From the NCBI RefSeq assembly GCF_022682495.2, contig NC_071397.1, positions 16,874,739 through 16,938,738 on the forward strand: a stretch of DNA of 64,000 bases, in the 5' to 3' direction. The notes beneath the pieces are model-generated. The model was not told the DNA's origin. It saw nothing but the letters and a program-made list of their open reading frames with translations, and ran no database searches. Shown piece by piece: positions 1 to 14,316 of this stretch. Origin of the DNA: Desmodus rotundus (taxonomy: Eukaryota > Chordata > Mammalia > Chiroptera > Phyllostomidae). The position numbers were made by a program, and so were the translations under genes. Positions within the stretch are counted from its first letter, which is position 1; the number at the start of each line of letters is the position of its first letter.

Positions 1-819
1 CACTTGCTTACTACGTGACCTTGATACTCGCCTAACCTCCTTAAAGGTCAGTTCCTCATTCATAAAGAGGAGATTTTTCAAGGGCCATTATAATGAGTTA
101 ACTAACATTTGTGAAGACTAACTCAGTGCCTGACAAATAATAGGTGCTTAGTAAGTATCACTGCCCACTCCTTGCCTTTCTCATAGTTTTCCTTAAAGAA
201 AAACAAGCAAAAGATACATTTCTTAGATTCAGTTGCTGTATCACCATTTATGGCAAAAAAATAAATAAAAATAATTAAAGCAAAACCAGCTTCCTTGGTT
301 AATGAAATATTCTATATCTTGATTTTTGAGTGTAGGCTTCACAGTCTTACACAGATGAATGAACTATATATACTTAAAATCTGTGCAAGTTTTGTTACAT
401 GTAATTTATACCTCAATAAAAGACAGATTCTGGACAAAATAAACTTTAATTTTAAATGTAGTATATCAAATATTAATTTTATGAGCAAACCAAATTATAC
501 AGCATATATTTTATGTAGCCATACTAGAAATTATTAAAAGCACAAAAAAATACACACTATTTTTCATCTAGCCCTGTAATCTAATTTTCTTCACCCCGCC
601 CCCACCTTAAACAATTCAACGGAAATTTCCAAGAACTGCTGTTTCATTCCTCTACTCTGCAAGCGTCTGTCCACGTTACAGCGAGCCACCACCACACTCC
701 CCCGGCATCCACATTGACATAAGAACTGTGAGAGGTGAATAGTGCTTTTTAAAGCACTATTAGAAGTTTAAAAGTTTAATATAAAAGTTTTTACATTAAA
801 AGTTTAGTGCTTTCAGAGA

Positions 820-1020
820 CTTTTCACATCTGTAGACTCACTTAAGTCTCAAAAACACTGCAGGAAGATGTTGTGAAACGCTACTGCCATCATACGCATG
901 ACGGAAATTATGGTTCTGAGAAATTAAGCCATGGACACAGCGCCACTTAGTAACATGGTGTTGGCAGGGACTAGAACCCAAGTCTTCCAGCCTCATGGCT
1001 CATGCTCTTCCCATTACTCA
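820..1020 (+). repeat. MIR-type SINE fragment
   Basis: It resembles the MIR core and 3' half: a stretch like acactgcaggaagatgttgt is followed by the sense of 'not losing the previous accession': actagaacccaagtcttcc, matching the MIR phrase for a tested site near its 3' end. Old and diverged. Confidence 0.55.
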
Positions 1021-1886
1021 AGTCCTTCTACTCGTTGTGACTAAAGGTGGCCCCGCGCAGGGCTGGCCAGTAAGAAGGCCAGTGAGTTACACTATTAAAC
1101 TCCTCTGGCCTTAGCAGTGTTTGGACTCTGCCTGAAATGCACTTCTCTACTCTCTCCGGAGTTCCTTTTGGAGACCAATATTTTTTATATACAACACGAT
1201 TCTTCTCACGGAAAGCATTAATGCCATGGATCCACCCCAGTCTTCAGGCCCCTTGCCCTGGAACCATTGTTCGCCTCCTACGAACACTCGATGCAGAAAA
1301 CACTAGATTTTTCCAGGTCAATTAAAAAGAAAAAAATTCATACTAATTAAAGCCATGTTTTTTTTAGGGAAAAAAAACTATCTAAGTTTTTCCTTTTCTT
1401 TTTTCACTGCTAAACTTGTTTCAAGGCTAAAAAGAGCCATTTTAAGTTATTATCATGAAATAGAATTCTGTTGGTGCAGCAATACTGAGCAAAAACAGTT
1501 TCATTCCTGCCTTTCCAAAATTGCATATAGGTGCTTGTGACAATCAACATGCATTCGGGCACACACACTTGGGGAGAAAAACAGGGGAGTTATATGTGAA
1601 TTCACATATCCGCCAAAACTAAATTAATAACATATTATAAAGGCACATTTCTCCAATATCTTGGGAAGTTTTCTTTTGTTTATATCTTTCATTCTTGAAT
1701 TATCATTATTTTACAGACTGGGAGTGTTAATTAAGGCTTATAATTTCACCTCTTCTACAGACTGTTTTTTTTTTTTTTTAATCTTAGCAATTCCAATCAA
1801 ACCATTAAAAAAGTTCAAGAAAATAACAAAGAATCTATGGCTACGTCTGCTAGATTTCCCAGCATAGCTCACGGTCTATCTTAATT

Positions 1887-1980
1887 TAAAAGAAAAGGAG
1901 AGAGAATAAAGGAAGAAGAGAGGGAAGAAGAAATAAGAAGAGAGAGAAAGAAGGAAAGAGAGGGCAGACAGACAAAAGGG
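1887..1980 (+). repeat. GA-rich low-complexity tract
   Basis: About 95 bp made almost wholly of A and G, as irregular GAA, GAGA and GGAA units. A polypurine simple repeat with no coding content. Confidence 0.85.
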
Positions 1981-2769
1981 AAACAGCCATTTTACTTATC
2001 CCATCTATGCACCTAGCAGCTGCTTTTATTGTTACTTATTTATCTCCTCCCCTTTTCAACTAGATCCTTTTTTTCTCATTTAGTCCGGCAGAGATTGTCC
2101 TCCTGGAGTGACCTTTTATTCTTTCCTTTCCTTCACCCCTCCGGGCTACTGCCCTCATGCCAGTAACTAGATAACACACTCTATCAAAGATTTTTTTTAA
2201 AAAAATCATTGGGAAGGCACCGGGGCTGATAGTGGCATCAATCGTAGCCTGACACGGGCTGGGGTCACCCATTTATCTCTTCACATAGCCTGTGGTTACT
2301 GCCGCGGCCATCTTGACGCGCCACATCTTAACAACCTGGCGCAGATGTTGCCTCTCCCAGCACCGTAATATCTGCTCCCGAGTCCTTGCCTTCCCTTCCC
2401 TTGTTTGGCATCTTTCTTTGTTTTATTACAATGGACATCTTTGCATGCAAAGTCAGGCTAGGGATGAGTGGAGCCCCTCATTTCTTTCAGAGCCCTTCCA
2501 TACTCCAGGGCCAGGGATACAGCTACGGGCTGGGAAGAGTCTTATTTTTCAAAATAAAACGGAGACATTTTGTTCCTTCGTAAAATACAGCCATGTCCTT
2601 GAAATGTTACTCAACTCACTTAAAGTTGCTCTAATGTCACTAGTTTGGAGATTTTATTGAAAGATTTCTTTTGATTAACTCAAATTTATTTGCCCTACTG
2701 CTTTATCCTTTCCCCATCTCAGCTTCTTCCCACCCCCCCGCATACCACTCGCTATCACTTTTTGTAAGT

Positions 2770-3000
2770 TACTCAGCAGGCAGTGTCGTGGTTAAAGGAA
2801 GTCTAACGTTAACCAGGCTGTGTTTCAAAACTCCCAGCTCCCACACTGTTAGTCATGGGGCTGTGGGCAAGTCTCTCCACCTTCAGACGCGTCGATTTCC
2901 TTCACCGTAAAACGGAGCAAATAATATCTGCTCCCAAAGCTGCCAAAACAATGCACACAAAATAGCTATGCGCTCTGTGCCTGTCACATAAAAATGGTCA
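2770..3000 (+). repeat. MIR-type SINE
   Basis: It follows the MIR layout in order: gcagtgtcgtggttaaagg at the tRNA-like head, then tgggcaagtctctccacctt in the core, a fcatcTgtaaaatgg-like phrase (tcaccgtaaaacgg), and a tail near gtgcctgtcacataaa. Confidence 0.7.
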
Positions 3001-3189
3001 ACATGCTGTTTATTACCTCAAAGTTAATGAATAGTCAGTTGCTCAGGCATGAAATTTGATGAGATACTAAGCATGGCCCAACCCATATGCAAAAACTTGC
3101 CTTTATTCTTAAAATCCCCATTTACAGACTCCCCTTTCAAAGGTAACCCATATAAATAGTCTTCAATTAAAAGTTCTTTTTAAGTAAAT

Positions 3190-3295
3190 AAATTGATAAC
3201 TGTTGAAGGTGAGTGATGAGCACATAGGTTTCATCATGTTATTCTTTCTACTTTCATATGTTTGAAGTTATTTAATAAAAGTTAAAGAAAAATAG
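3190..3295 (+). mobile_element. Ancient L1 3' tail
   Basis: It resembles the common mammalian L1 3' end: a 'gtgatgagcacataggtttc' phrase, then 'ttctttctactttcatatg' and 'tttgaagttatttaataaaa', followed by an A-rich stretch. Only the last 100 bp or so is present. Confidence 0.5.
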
Positions 3296-3435
3296 GCACT
3301 AATAAATATATTACCTTAAATAGGCCAATTTTACTGTGCCTCCCACTGTTCACAGAAGTGTGCGATATCCCAGTAAAGAATAGAATCAATTTTCGATGAT
3401 GCTGAACAGAATTCTTTCTTATGATGGGAGTTTTA

Positions 3436-3628
3436 AATTTCTTTTTTATTTTCCTTTATTTTTATTGTTGACACTATTACAGATGTCTTTATTTCTGCGC
3501 CCCCCCCCCCTGCTTTGCTCACTTCCACCCAGCCTCTGCCCCCTTCCCTCTGGCCGTCACCACACTGTTGTCTGTGTCTGTGGATTATACATATATGTCC
3601 CTTGGCTAGTCCCTTCACCTTTTATGGG
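3436..3628 (-). mobile_element. 5'-truncated bat-type L1 3' UTR
   Basis: Read on the minus strand it gives agggactagccaagggacat, then an acagtgtggtgacggccaga stretch, a G-rich run (poly-C at 3500-3511 on the plus strand), and ends with acatctgtaatagtgtcaac and an A-rich tail. This is the same type of 3' UTR as the L1 ending near 55300, so I read it as a short truncated insertion in reverse orientation. Confidence 0.7.
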
Positions 3629-4704
3629 TGGATATACAGTGACAGAGATAGATACATCACCCCATATATTGCCAACATTGAACTTAGGACACTTCAAATT
3701 TATTCATTCAACACACAGAGAATGTCCTTTAATTACTGTACCCAATTACTCTACGTCTGTGCCCGATGCCTGTAGACTTTGAAATGGGAGTTGCCACACC
3801 TAAACCCTCCAGCTGAAGGTGACAGGGTGAAGGTGCCAAGGAAGCCACGCATGGTTCATGCCTGGCCAACATCCCCTTGAAGAGGATCAAAGCAACTGAG
3901 TACTGAAATCGTGGATGATCTTTGCTTGTCTCTTTCTATTACCTCTTTTTATATTTTCTACTCTAAGCACATGTCATTTGAAAGGTGTTTTGTTTAGTTC
4001 TGTATATTAAAGCACATGAGGGATTTTGTGGAGAGGCTAAGTAGAAAGAGAGAAGCTGAAATTATGGAGCAATGCAACATTGGCAAGCACCTAAAACTTG
4101 TGAAATTTCTATATCGCCCACACCAGCACCCTTCATCCCTACCTTGTAAGATGCATTGCCTCATTCTCTAGAAAGTTAAAAAAAGATTAAACTGAGCATC
4201 TTGGAACTATAAAACTGATCTATTACTTCACTAAAATAATACAGCAAAGCAAATAATGAGGCTCTCTTTATACTGCAAAAGAAGTAATTTCTATTAAATA
4301 TTACTCACATTATTAAGATTTAATGAAAGACTCAGGAAGATACCATGAAAATCAGCTGTGTCAAGCATACCTCCACCTCTGCAACCTGCAGGAAAACCTA
4401 GGTAAAAAATGGCAAAACTGGGTTTTAGAAGCCAAAGGGCTTCCTTTGAAATTTTAAGGCCTTTTTGAATAAACCACCTTTTGTACTTTGTGTAACTTAT
4501 TTCTCTGGTACGAGTACGATTCTCTTGTGTTTCCCAATGTATAGAATTTCAACGGCAGTGTCCAAAAGTCACAATAAAAAGTTTTGAGAACTGATTTCAA
4601 TCTAGTGATCCTCAATTTTAATTATGTTTATTCATGTGTTTATGCCACAAAACTTCACCCTTGAAGTAGTTACAGGAAAGACCTCACGTTGCATGTCGCC
4701 ATGC

Positions 4705-4795
4705 CCCCAGCATAAATGTGCACACACAAACATGCACACACAGACACTGTGCACACACAAACATGCACACAAAGATACACAGACACTGCCCCTCA
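4705..4795 (+). repeat. CA-rich imperfect tandem repeat
   Basis: It contains two copies of gtgcacacacaaacatgcac separated by a cacagacact spacer, in a CA-rich context. The open frames through it on both strands are by-products of the repeat. Confidence 0.75.
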
Positions 4796-5114
4796 AATCT
4801 CTGTCAGAGCAGAGGGGTGGAGGAAGCAGAAACCTCACTGGAAGGATCGAGAACACAAATAGTAGGACAATGCCCAGAAAAAGCAGGAGTGGGCAGAGCC
4901 TGTGGCAGGTGAGACAGGCTAGACCCAGACCCATGCTCACAGCTGAGGTTGCAGCTCAAGAGATGTATTTTAATACATGCGCACTTCCCCCACTACCCAG
5001 ACATCGGCTTCCACAGATTTATATTGTAACTTCACATGATCTTGGGAAACGCTTATAAAAAGGGAAGAGATTTTTCTTTCCTCTTTTTTGAAAAAAAATT
5101 TTCAAAAAAAAATT

Positions 5115-5300
5115 AGCTAAATAACACAGGCTCTAGAATTCTTCAATCTCTGAGTCCCTGCCCTGCCACTAACCAGCTATGGGTCCTGAAACAAACTCCT
5201 AAACCTCTCTGAGCAATTTAATCTGTAAATCAGAGAAGATAATAGTAATCGATTCAAAGGGTCATTTTGAAAATGCAACGCCTAGTTCAAGTAAAGAGCT
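5115..5300 (+). repeat. MIR-type SINE
   Basis: Phrases in MIR order: cacaggctctagaattc, then ctgccactaaccagctatgg, then aacctctctgagcaatttaa and a degenerate atctgtaaatcagag. Moderately diverged. Confidence 0.7.
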
Positions 5301-7794
5301 TCTTCACTCGGTCCCTTACAGGAAGTACCTCTTTCTCTTAGTAGTACTCACAGTGTTCCTTCACAGTTAAAATACAAAGTTTACATCTGTAGATGACATC
5401 ACACATCGACTAAAATACCCTATTATGTTTTTCCTTTCATGTTTCTTAATTTTCCCAAAACAGCAATTATATACTTGGTTGTTTCATTTTAATGTTTGAA
5501 AACTATCCTTTATCCAGGTGACATGATGAATGCTGTGAGCAGAAAGGATTTTAAAAGGAATGGAGAATTTTTGCAGATATCCCTGGATTTGATGGGGTGC
5601 AGTGTGAAGATGAAGTTAAATTCTGGAATGGGTCTCCAAGAGATCTCGCACAATCTTCTTTTTTGAGACGCTACCAGTAGAGAAGTTTCAGAACTATTTT
5701 ACTGAGATGAGGAGCTGGGAGCTGTTCCCCACATGTTTTCAAGGCTCCCCTCAGGCATGGGCACTGGAAGCTTCAATCACTGTGAGGCCAGAGGACTCAA
5801 ACTGTAGCCTAAACTGCATGCCACATGGCAGAGTGTGGCTTTTTCCCAGAAGCAGTGCATTGTTAGTAAGCAAGAAACATTCATAAATTCCTATCTCGAA
5901 TGTGCAGAAAACGCCCAAAGAAGCAAGCTTGCTGCCTTACCGCACCGTTCCAGCTCTGGGTTAAGAAGGTACAACTTTCAGTGTTGCCCGTATAACGGTC
6001 CTGGTTCAAACCTTCAGTCCCTGCCTCCATTAATATTTAAAACCAGATTCGACCCATCACGGAGTAGCACCAGTGGATTGCAGTTTCATCCAGCACAATT
6101 TTTATTAGCCTTGCAATTTCTTAATGGGCTCCCCTGAGGGTTGGCTGGTAGAATCCTGCACTACCAGTCCGGATTTGCTACAGGCAGCTTAACAAACATG
6201 GCATCTGCCCCATGACAATTATCGTAACATCCGACCAGGGTGCAGAAGACAGAGCTAAAGGTTAACAAAACCACCATTCAGGTGGCAGGGAGGTGAGTGG
6301 GGAGAATTTTTGAAATTGAATATCTGAATGGAAAGGCTCCCGGCTGGGTTCGCAGTCCTTCTGGCCCGGCCAGAACTCCCCAAAGCCGAGCAGGCGGCTT
6401 GCAGCCTCCTGCAATCAGCACGTTTCCCGCCCCTCGTCAGTGTCACCACTCCTGACATCTCATTATGCACCAGAGGTGGAAGTGGACAGGTACGGAACAC
6501 CCGAACTTTTCCTTTTCTTATTATTTCTGTGTCTCACCATGAAGCTGGGAGTTAATTAAGTCCTGTGGGACAGACGATCAGTGTCTTTTTTGCTGGGTTA
6601 AATTACATTATATACAGATGCAAAAAAAAGAGAAGAAAAAAATAATCCCTCCACTCTTTCCCGGTTAATAGAATACATTAGAAATATGATGATTCCAAAC
6701 TGGAAGTTGAAGTCGATAGCTCCTTAGCATACAAGGTTTCTAATGAAGTCATATGACGAATCCACCAGGGAGGGATCTCCTGCCTTAGAGGATCTCAAAG
6801 CGCTTTTAAAACACTTTTGAGAACTTCTTGCCTCAACTCGGAGAGAAAGTTAATTGTAGGATAATAGTCAAGCATGTGTTATAGGTAGGAAAATTCTCTC
6901 GACCAGACTGGAGGAGCAGACTTCCTTTGGATTTATAAAATCCTAGAGAGAAGGAACTTTAAGGGATGGTACAGAGACAGTGCACAAGTAGGACTCTCCC
7001 CTTAAAATAATCTAGCCCAAGCTGTCCAAAGTGCCCCACAGGAAGCCAATAGGTATTAGTGCATGGAAGAAAAATAAATCAATAAGATCTTTATGACCAA
7101 AGGAGTGTGGGAAAAGCTGAGTTCAGCAGAGTAAAGCTGACATTCTTTCTGCAGAACTCTAAGACTTTAACGTGTCCTTCAATGGACAGTGTGATGCCCA
7201 GAGAGGAACTGAGTCAGCAGCATTTCCCAAACCTAGCTGACCACAGACCCTTTTTTTCTAATGGGACATTCTGCATTACTGACTATCTACAGACCTCACA
7301 CCGGAAAATGCTAATTTAGTCCCCTGCCTCACTACAGAGGACTTGCCTATAATCACACGGCTGACTGCCTCATCGTGCCAACCTGGGCGACAGGACCTAT
7401 GTCAGCCACTCTCAGACTACTGTTTCTCACTACCTCACTCTGTAACCTACCAGGAACCCGAAACAGCAAGGAGAATCGCCTACGCTTCCCGTCACTCAGT
7501 CATTTGGTGCTTCTCTTACTATGCATTCCTAACCTCAACCCTTTCAGCCACAGGTTTAAGATGCCTCATCTCCTTATGCTCTTGCCTCAGCATTGACTTT
7601 CATCTGCTTGTGTCTGAGCTCCAAGAGAACAGCAGCTCTGCGTGTTAGGACTAACTGGCGTCAAGGCCACACTCGAGCCACACTAGCATTTTGACTCTAA
7701 TATCAGCTCTAAGGGATACTTCATGAGACAAAGTGGTAGCTATGAAATTTATAAAGCCTCTTAAAGCTCTACATTTCCTCCTGAATTAAATCCA

Positions 7795-8225
7795 CACTTC
7801 GTAGTTTGACACTCAAGACCACTCAGGTTCCCCAGCCTTCATTTCCAATTACTCCATTTCCCATTACTTTTTTTCATTTGTACACTCCAGCCAAATATAA
7901 TTACTTATCTATAAACCATGTTTTCTCACCTCTGAGACTCCGCAATACTCGTCTCTTCACTAGTATACCTTTACTCCTTACCTCCTTTATCTTTACAATC
8001 CTCATAAATTCAAGTCCAGATAATATGTCACACTCCCCAGGACATTTCCAAGTGATAATATTTCCAACCAGGAGATTTCTTGGCCTTCCCCAAATTTCCA
8101 CAGTAAACTATGAATACCCTTATTATTTCATTTATTACATCTTGCTTATAGTATAGTTATTGGGTTTTTATATCTCCCCTATCTAACAGTACATTCCACA
8201 AGGCAGGGGTTATATAGCATTTGTT
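7795..8225 (+). mobile_element. L2 LINE 3' region
   Basis: Weak but extended similarity to the L2 3' end: an opening cactcaagaccactcagg, a middle tacactccagccaaata, and near the end a phrase like cattccacaaggcagggg, matching the usual 'clear gain of a tag then CATGAGGGCAGGG' ending of L2. Confidence 0.5.
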
Positions 8226-11200
8226 GGTAAAATGAACACATCCCTTTCAAAGTTGAACGCATAATTTTATCCAAGTCCTTCATAGCTGTGGAATCTCCTG
8301 CCATCTCTGTAAGTAACCATCTGAAAATCCCGTATGGGGACGAATATTATGACTAGCATCCTGTGAGTGATCTGTAAATAGTATCTGAGAAGGATTAAAG
8401 GACAATAGTTTCATTTCTTGTTGCAGGAGCACCATGCCCTCTGTACTGGTCGTATTGCTCCACTCTTTCGATGTCTTCATAAAGTCATCAGGTAGTGGCC
8501 TTCAAACTCATATTAATCTGTTCCAGACAGAAGCAGAACAAAATGTATTTGCTTCTGCTTGACTGTGCATACTTTTTCCCTCTGGGAAGGGAAAGAAGTT
8601 AAATGGCAATGCTGTCAGGTGACTAGTACTGGAGCCATGAGTCCAACAGTCGAGGGGGTTGCTTTTGACATTATTCATGGAGGGGCCTTGGTCAGTTGAC
8701 TCTGTCTACAGCACTCCATAAAAACAGGTATTCATCACACAGGGATGCCGAGAGGTTTAATTAATATTTGTAAACTGTTTGGGAAGATCCATTATGAGAA
8801 ACAAACACTATAACAGACCATTTCTTTCCCTAGATTGTTCTTTTCTTTATTATTAGAGGACGGTGGTCTTGCATAGAACTGAATGATGAGCCATCCCCTT
8901 TGGGAGCTGGTACATCATAAAAACAACTACTGTCATTTTGAATCAGGAAGATGCACATCACGAAAGAAGCACATAACTGATTTTGAGGTCCTGCAGGCTA
9001 CTGAAGGTATGTGTGTTTTATGGAGTCATTATGCTTTCTCACCTGCTTGTTTATTTGTTTGTTTGTTAAAAGCGAACACTCTACTGAATGCTAAGAGAAT
9101 TTTACCAGATCCTCTCTTTCCTTTTCACTTAGCCAACTTCCTTTTACAGAAAAGGTACCTTGTTTTTACCTCTGTCAAATTTCATGCATCAGCAATGACT
9201 CTCCTGTCTTAATTTATCAAAAGAGACTAGTGAGGAGGATACAGGATGAGGCCTTAGTTTACAACCATTAGGAGAAAAGTGAGGCCATGCCATTGTGGTC
9301 AAGTGTTGGCTGATCCCCCCACCCCTGCACAATGTCCATTCTCTAGTTTTCCTTCATCAGCAGCCCCAAGATTTTCCATGCAGGTATCACAACTCTCATA
9401 TTCTTAGCCAGGTTTGGGGGGTATGATTAGCTCTAGCCTAAGGTTCACAGTGGACACTAATTAGCCAAAAAGAAGCAGCAAAGCTTATCACCCTGTGATA
9501 AGCATAGGGCAGTGTGGTCAAGGAACTCTGTGTGGACCAATAAGTCATGAACATCCATTTGTTGGGGGCTTCTGGGAAAGAAACTTTCTACTTTCAAGAC
9601 CATGCCCATAAAAGACCTTTCATTCTCATGCAATGTAAGTAGGGGAATAGGTAGCCTGGGTACTATTGACAACCACCTTGTGCCATGGAGAAAGCAGCCT
9701 CAGGTTGACTCTGACCCTGTGGAAGGAAAGGCAGGGACTTGGGAAGAGCTTTCCCATTAGTGAGCACTGAGATGCTGGACCAAGCCATGTTTATGACTCC
9801 TGAGCTCTCGTTCTGTAAGTCCCTTTATCATTTAAGTCCGTTTGAATCGTGTTTTCTACTTGTGATTGAGGGGTTTTCATAACACAATTTTTAAAAGGTA
9901 AAATTTAAAGGGAGAAATGAAAGATCATGAGTACTTGAAAAAATATAGATTGTTCAGAGCTATAGATATAGACTATAAGTATAAATGTGATTCATTTGAA
10001 CAAATTTTCTTTATGCATATGTTCCTGGGCAACCCTTAGAAAATAAAGAGTCAGCCTAGGCAGAAATGCCAGGAATAGCCATGTCTCCCCACAAACTCTC
10101 ACAGTATGCAACAATCCTGCAAAAGAAGGTGACTAACTTCCCAACACTAGAAAATTCCACAGAGGATCTATAAGATTTAGAGACTATGGGTGAGCATGGA
10201 AGCACACCACCAATGACAGTGGAAGAAAGTGGGAAACCAGAGTTTGAAATGAGGCTGATTTTACCCCCACAAAATCCCATCAGTCCATAATTTCTGCTTC
10301 ATGGCCCCATCTCATAGTCCAGCTTGTCGTACATGCCAACAAGAACATACACCAGGTCATGATTCCACGTGGACTCACAGAAAAGAATGAAAGACACTAT
10401 ACCTAATGCAGTGAATTAGCCACAAAACAAGAGGTTAAAGATGTATCATTAGTCACTATCTAGATTACCACTGTCACCTCCTAGTCACAGGTTATGTACA
10501 ATAACAAACAACCTGAATTCTTCATGGGCGCAACACAATAAAGGTTTTTTTGTTGCTCACACGAAGTCCACCACAAACGTTAGCAATTCTCAATATTTAA
10601 CAACAGTCCTGTATACATTTATCTGGGCCATTTAGTCATCATGGAAAAGGAAAAGAGAGGGCAGGAGAGTCAAGCCCTTGGCATAAAATACTTCTACCCA
10701 CATTCTCAGTGAGTCATATGGCCCACAACATCAAAAGGGTGGAGAAGTGCAAAGCGTCCCTTGTGCTCAAAATAGACAGGGACTGGATATTGGCGATGGC
10801 TATCACAGAGGGGACTAACTGCAGAACCAACTGCTTTACATTCTCTTGGTTCCTGGAAATAAGTTAAATATCCATTAATCTTAGGAAATCACTAGCACTC
10901 AATTGGAAGTAAGGAAATACTTCATAATGATTCCTTCTGTGTTACAGCTGCATCTCCCATCAAGAGCAGAACTCAGGGAAACCAACACAGTGATTATCAC
11001 ACCTTAGAAAGGCTAGACATTCCTTTGACAAATCAATGAAATCAAGACATGCCTTTCCTGTTTTGTTTTGTTTTTTTCTGTTGTTGTTTTTGTTTGCTTG
11101 CTTTCTTACATTTCCTTTCTCCTTTAGAAAGAACACATTTCCTTCATTTTAGGGAAGCTGAGATGATCTCTTGGTACATGATTTATGGAAAAGCTTCCCT

Positions 11201-12327
11201 TATCCACACATTCTTCCCTTGACTTGCATTTCTGTTGCTTTCATAGGAAAAGGTAGGCAGAGATGCCTTGAACCATTGTTGGGGGAGACATTCCTCCATT
11301 ATTGCTCCCAGTAGCCTACCATCAGCTAACTTTAGTTAAGGACAACAAGGGGCCAGAAGAGATCCTGTCTAACCAAACCAGTGGCCAAAGCAATCCAGGA
11401 AGACAGCAGAAAGACAGTAACCAAAGGAGCCATCAGGCAGAGTAGGACAAATATATCCTCCTTGATCTGCCCAATGTTATTAGTCTAGCACCCTCAAAGC
11501 TGGAATGAACCAGTAAGAAAAGAAGCAGGAATGCCAAAAATTATTCAGGAAAGCCTATGCCCGAGTCAACCATTTTACAGACTCAGTAATAAGCTAACAT
11601 CAACCTACCCATACAAATCATATTACCATAAAGAGAATCCCCATTTCTGAGTGACAGTTTTTATCAAAAACCAGTTCTCTTAATTCTACCCAACACCTCT
11701 GCTTTTCTACTTCTCATTCTCCCTTCTTTTCTCCTTTAAAACAACCCCTTGAGAAAAGGGAGCTCTTTGTCACTGAGCTATATGTTCAATGTGATGAGGT
11801 CAAATTCCATAACTGCATCAGTGTTTGAGCAACCACATCTTCCTTCATCTAAAATGAGATGTTCCTTCTTATTCACTTTTACCCAAATTGTTTCACCCTT
11901 AGGGGTCCAGCCACTACTACATGTACCTAGTCAAGGCTTCCCCAAGCTTCCCTCACAAAGATGAACATTTATAAGTAGTACTGAGGCTCCTTGAAGAGAG
12001 AGAGGACTTCAGCCAAGTGGTACTAACAGCAAGGACCTTGGAAAGGAAGATGAGTAAGCTGAGAAAATACGATTTAAAAGAGGGCATCACTGGGGAGAAA
12101 TCCCAAGCTTTTCAAATTAACTAAATTGTCTGTTTTATTTCAAGATTGAGATGGTCATTTTGCTGTTTCAAATACAAATGCTATACGTATTAGGCTCAAA
12201 GCTATTAATATTTCATAGCTTTATCACAGTGAAAAATGCTTAACATGTCTAGTGGGAAACCATATATCCAAACACTTATGAAACTCATACAGCTCCTCCC
12301 AACACAAATACTACCATACCATTACCA

Positions 12328-12328
<1 letters not shown>

Positions 12329-12358
<30 letters not shown>
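12329..12358 (+). repeat. (CA)15 microsatellite
   Basis: An uninterrupted run of fifteen CA dinucleotides, directly visible. A likely length-variable marker. Confidence 0.98.
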
Positions 12359-12360
<2 letters not shown>

Positions 12361-13689
12361 AGAACTATACCCAATTTCTGAATCCATTTAGCAACTATCT
12401 GAGACCCCTCATGCCTGGGAAGGGAGCCTACTCACAACTAGGTGCTCTTAATTCTCCATCAAGTATCGAGGAGGAGGTGATTTACTATAATGTCTCCAGG
12501 AAATGAACTAATGGACCTCTGAAAAGCAAGCTTTCTCTCCCATAAAGAATTAAATATATTGATAATGAACATATTCATACATCACAGTTCCCATATTCCA
12601 TTACTAAGGATTTTCATAAAATCCTTCCATGGCACTGATGGAGAAAATGAGACATGAGATTACAAAACTTGGTTGTCCAAAGTCACCAAGGAGCCAACAA
12701 ACAAACTAACTTGAACATTTCTGGTTCTTCATTCACCAAGCCTCACTATCCCTATAGAATCAAAAGAACCCTACTGTGGTTCTGCCACCCAAAGCAATTC
12801 CATAGCCCTCATGCCTATCTGCAGGCTGGCTGAAGTCTCGTATTTGGACGGGCTCATAAGAAATCTGATCATTACATTCGCACAATCAGACCGAAATTGC
12901 CCCCATGTATTTCTGAATATCAACTTTCACTGAAAAAAAATCCACTCAGTATTTATTTACACCAGAATAGCTTCAATTTACAATGCTGTACTTTGGAAGG
13001 GAATAATTATGTCATATCCCAGTGGGACTGCCGTCTGCCTGTCACAGGGCTCATTCAGCTCAGTTTTTCACCGAGAACAGAAACTATTATTTTAAGTTAA
13101 AAAATTAAGAGCAGTTTACCTGAGGTGACTCAAACTCATATATGGTAGCGTAATGATTCCTCAGTAATAAGAACCTTTTTTTAGCCAAAACATAACAAAG
13201 AGTCTTCAAAACCATATCCTCGCTTGCTGGCGGGCGATAACCTTGGTAAGAGGGGAACAGGCTGATGTCACAGGCTCATTTAACACAAAGAGTGCCTGAG
13301 AAACAGACAGGTGTAATTAATTTATTCAAGTGAATTTAAGTCTGCATTCAAGCTAAATACTGCCTGTACTTCCTCTTTTTAAATACATAGGAGTATAGAA
13401 CATCTTGGGTTCAGAAACGGCGAAGCCTTGACACAGCACGTTCCGTTATGATAACACCACAATTCAACAATGCCATAAACTTCAACATCTTAACTCTGCA
13501 AAACAGTTTGCACATTTATTATATTTCTTAATTGTATAATCCTGAAATTAGATCATAAACAGAAAAATCAGCCTCAAGTTCAGCTTTATTCCAGAGCACC
13601 ACTTCATAACTACTGTCATAATGCCTTTGTTCAACTTTTGGGTTCCCACTACTAAACACTTTTATATGTATTGTCTTCCTCTTTTCCAA

Positions 13690-13815
13690 AGCGGGAAGTT
13701 GGGTATTACTCACCGTAATCAACTGAAAGAGAAGTGACTTGCCACACACTTGAAGTCAGACAAAGGACATTGCTAGAACTAGAAGTCAGGCCTCAGGAGT
13801 CCCGTCCACCATGAA
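13690..13815 (+). repeat. MIR-type fragment
   Basis: Similarity to the MIR core: agaagtgacttgccacacac followed by a test-like ending aactagaagtcaggcctc. Old and short. Confidence 0.5.
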
Positions 13816-14099
13816 TCCTACTTGTACCTGCTACCTGCCTAATTATCCTAAGGAGGTCAAGTCCCCTTCAGATATGAAACCACTGGATTTCTCATCTCCC
13901 CCTGCCCTCACAGTGGGTAACTGGTATATGTTACGAGCTTCAATTCACACAGGAAATCAAGGCACAGGGACTAAGTAAGTTTCCCCCAGGTCACGGGGCA
14001 ATGGCTGAGTTCTGCATCATAGGCCCCTGGCCTAGCAACCAGTTCAGCCCTGCTTTCAACAGCACCTCCGGCACAGGCATGCAGCCTGGAGATACACAC

Positions 14100-14316
14100 T
14101 GAGCAGAAGAGGGGGTTAAAGGGAAGGAAAGGAAAGAAGGAGAGAAGAGAAGGAAAGGAAAGGGAGGGACAGAGAGAGGAGAGGAGAGGAGAGCAAGGAA
14201 GGGGAAGGGAAGGGGAAAAGAAAAAGAGGACAAGAAAGGGAGAAAAGGAGGGAAGAAAAGCCAAAAGAGGAGAGGAGGACAGGCGAGGGGAAGGGAGGGG
14301 ATAGGGGAAGGAAAAA
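14100..14316 (+). repeat. GGAAA/GGGAA polypurine tract
   Basis: About 215 bp of nearly pure A and G, in units such as ggaaa, gggaa, gaggagag and aaaag, with only scattered pyrimidines. On the transcript strand it is a long polypyrimidine tract. The Pro/Leu/Ser/Phe-rich open frames over it on the minus strand are by-products of the composition. Confidence 0.92.
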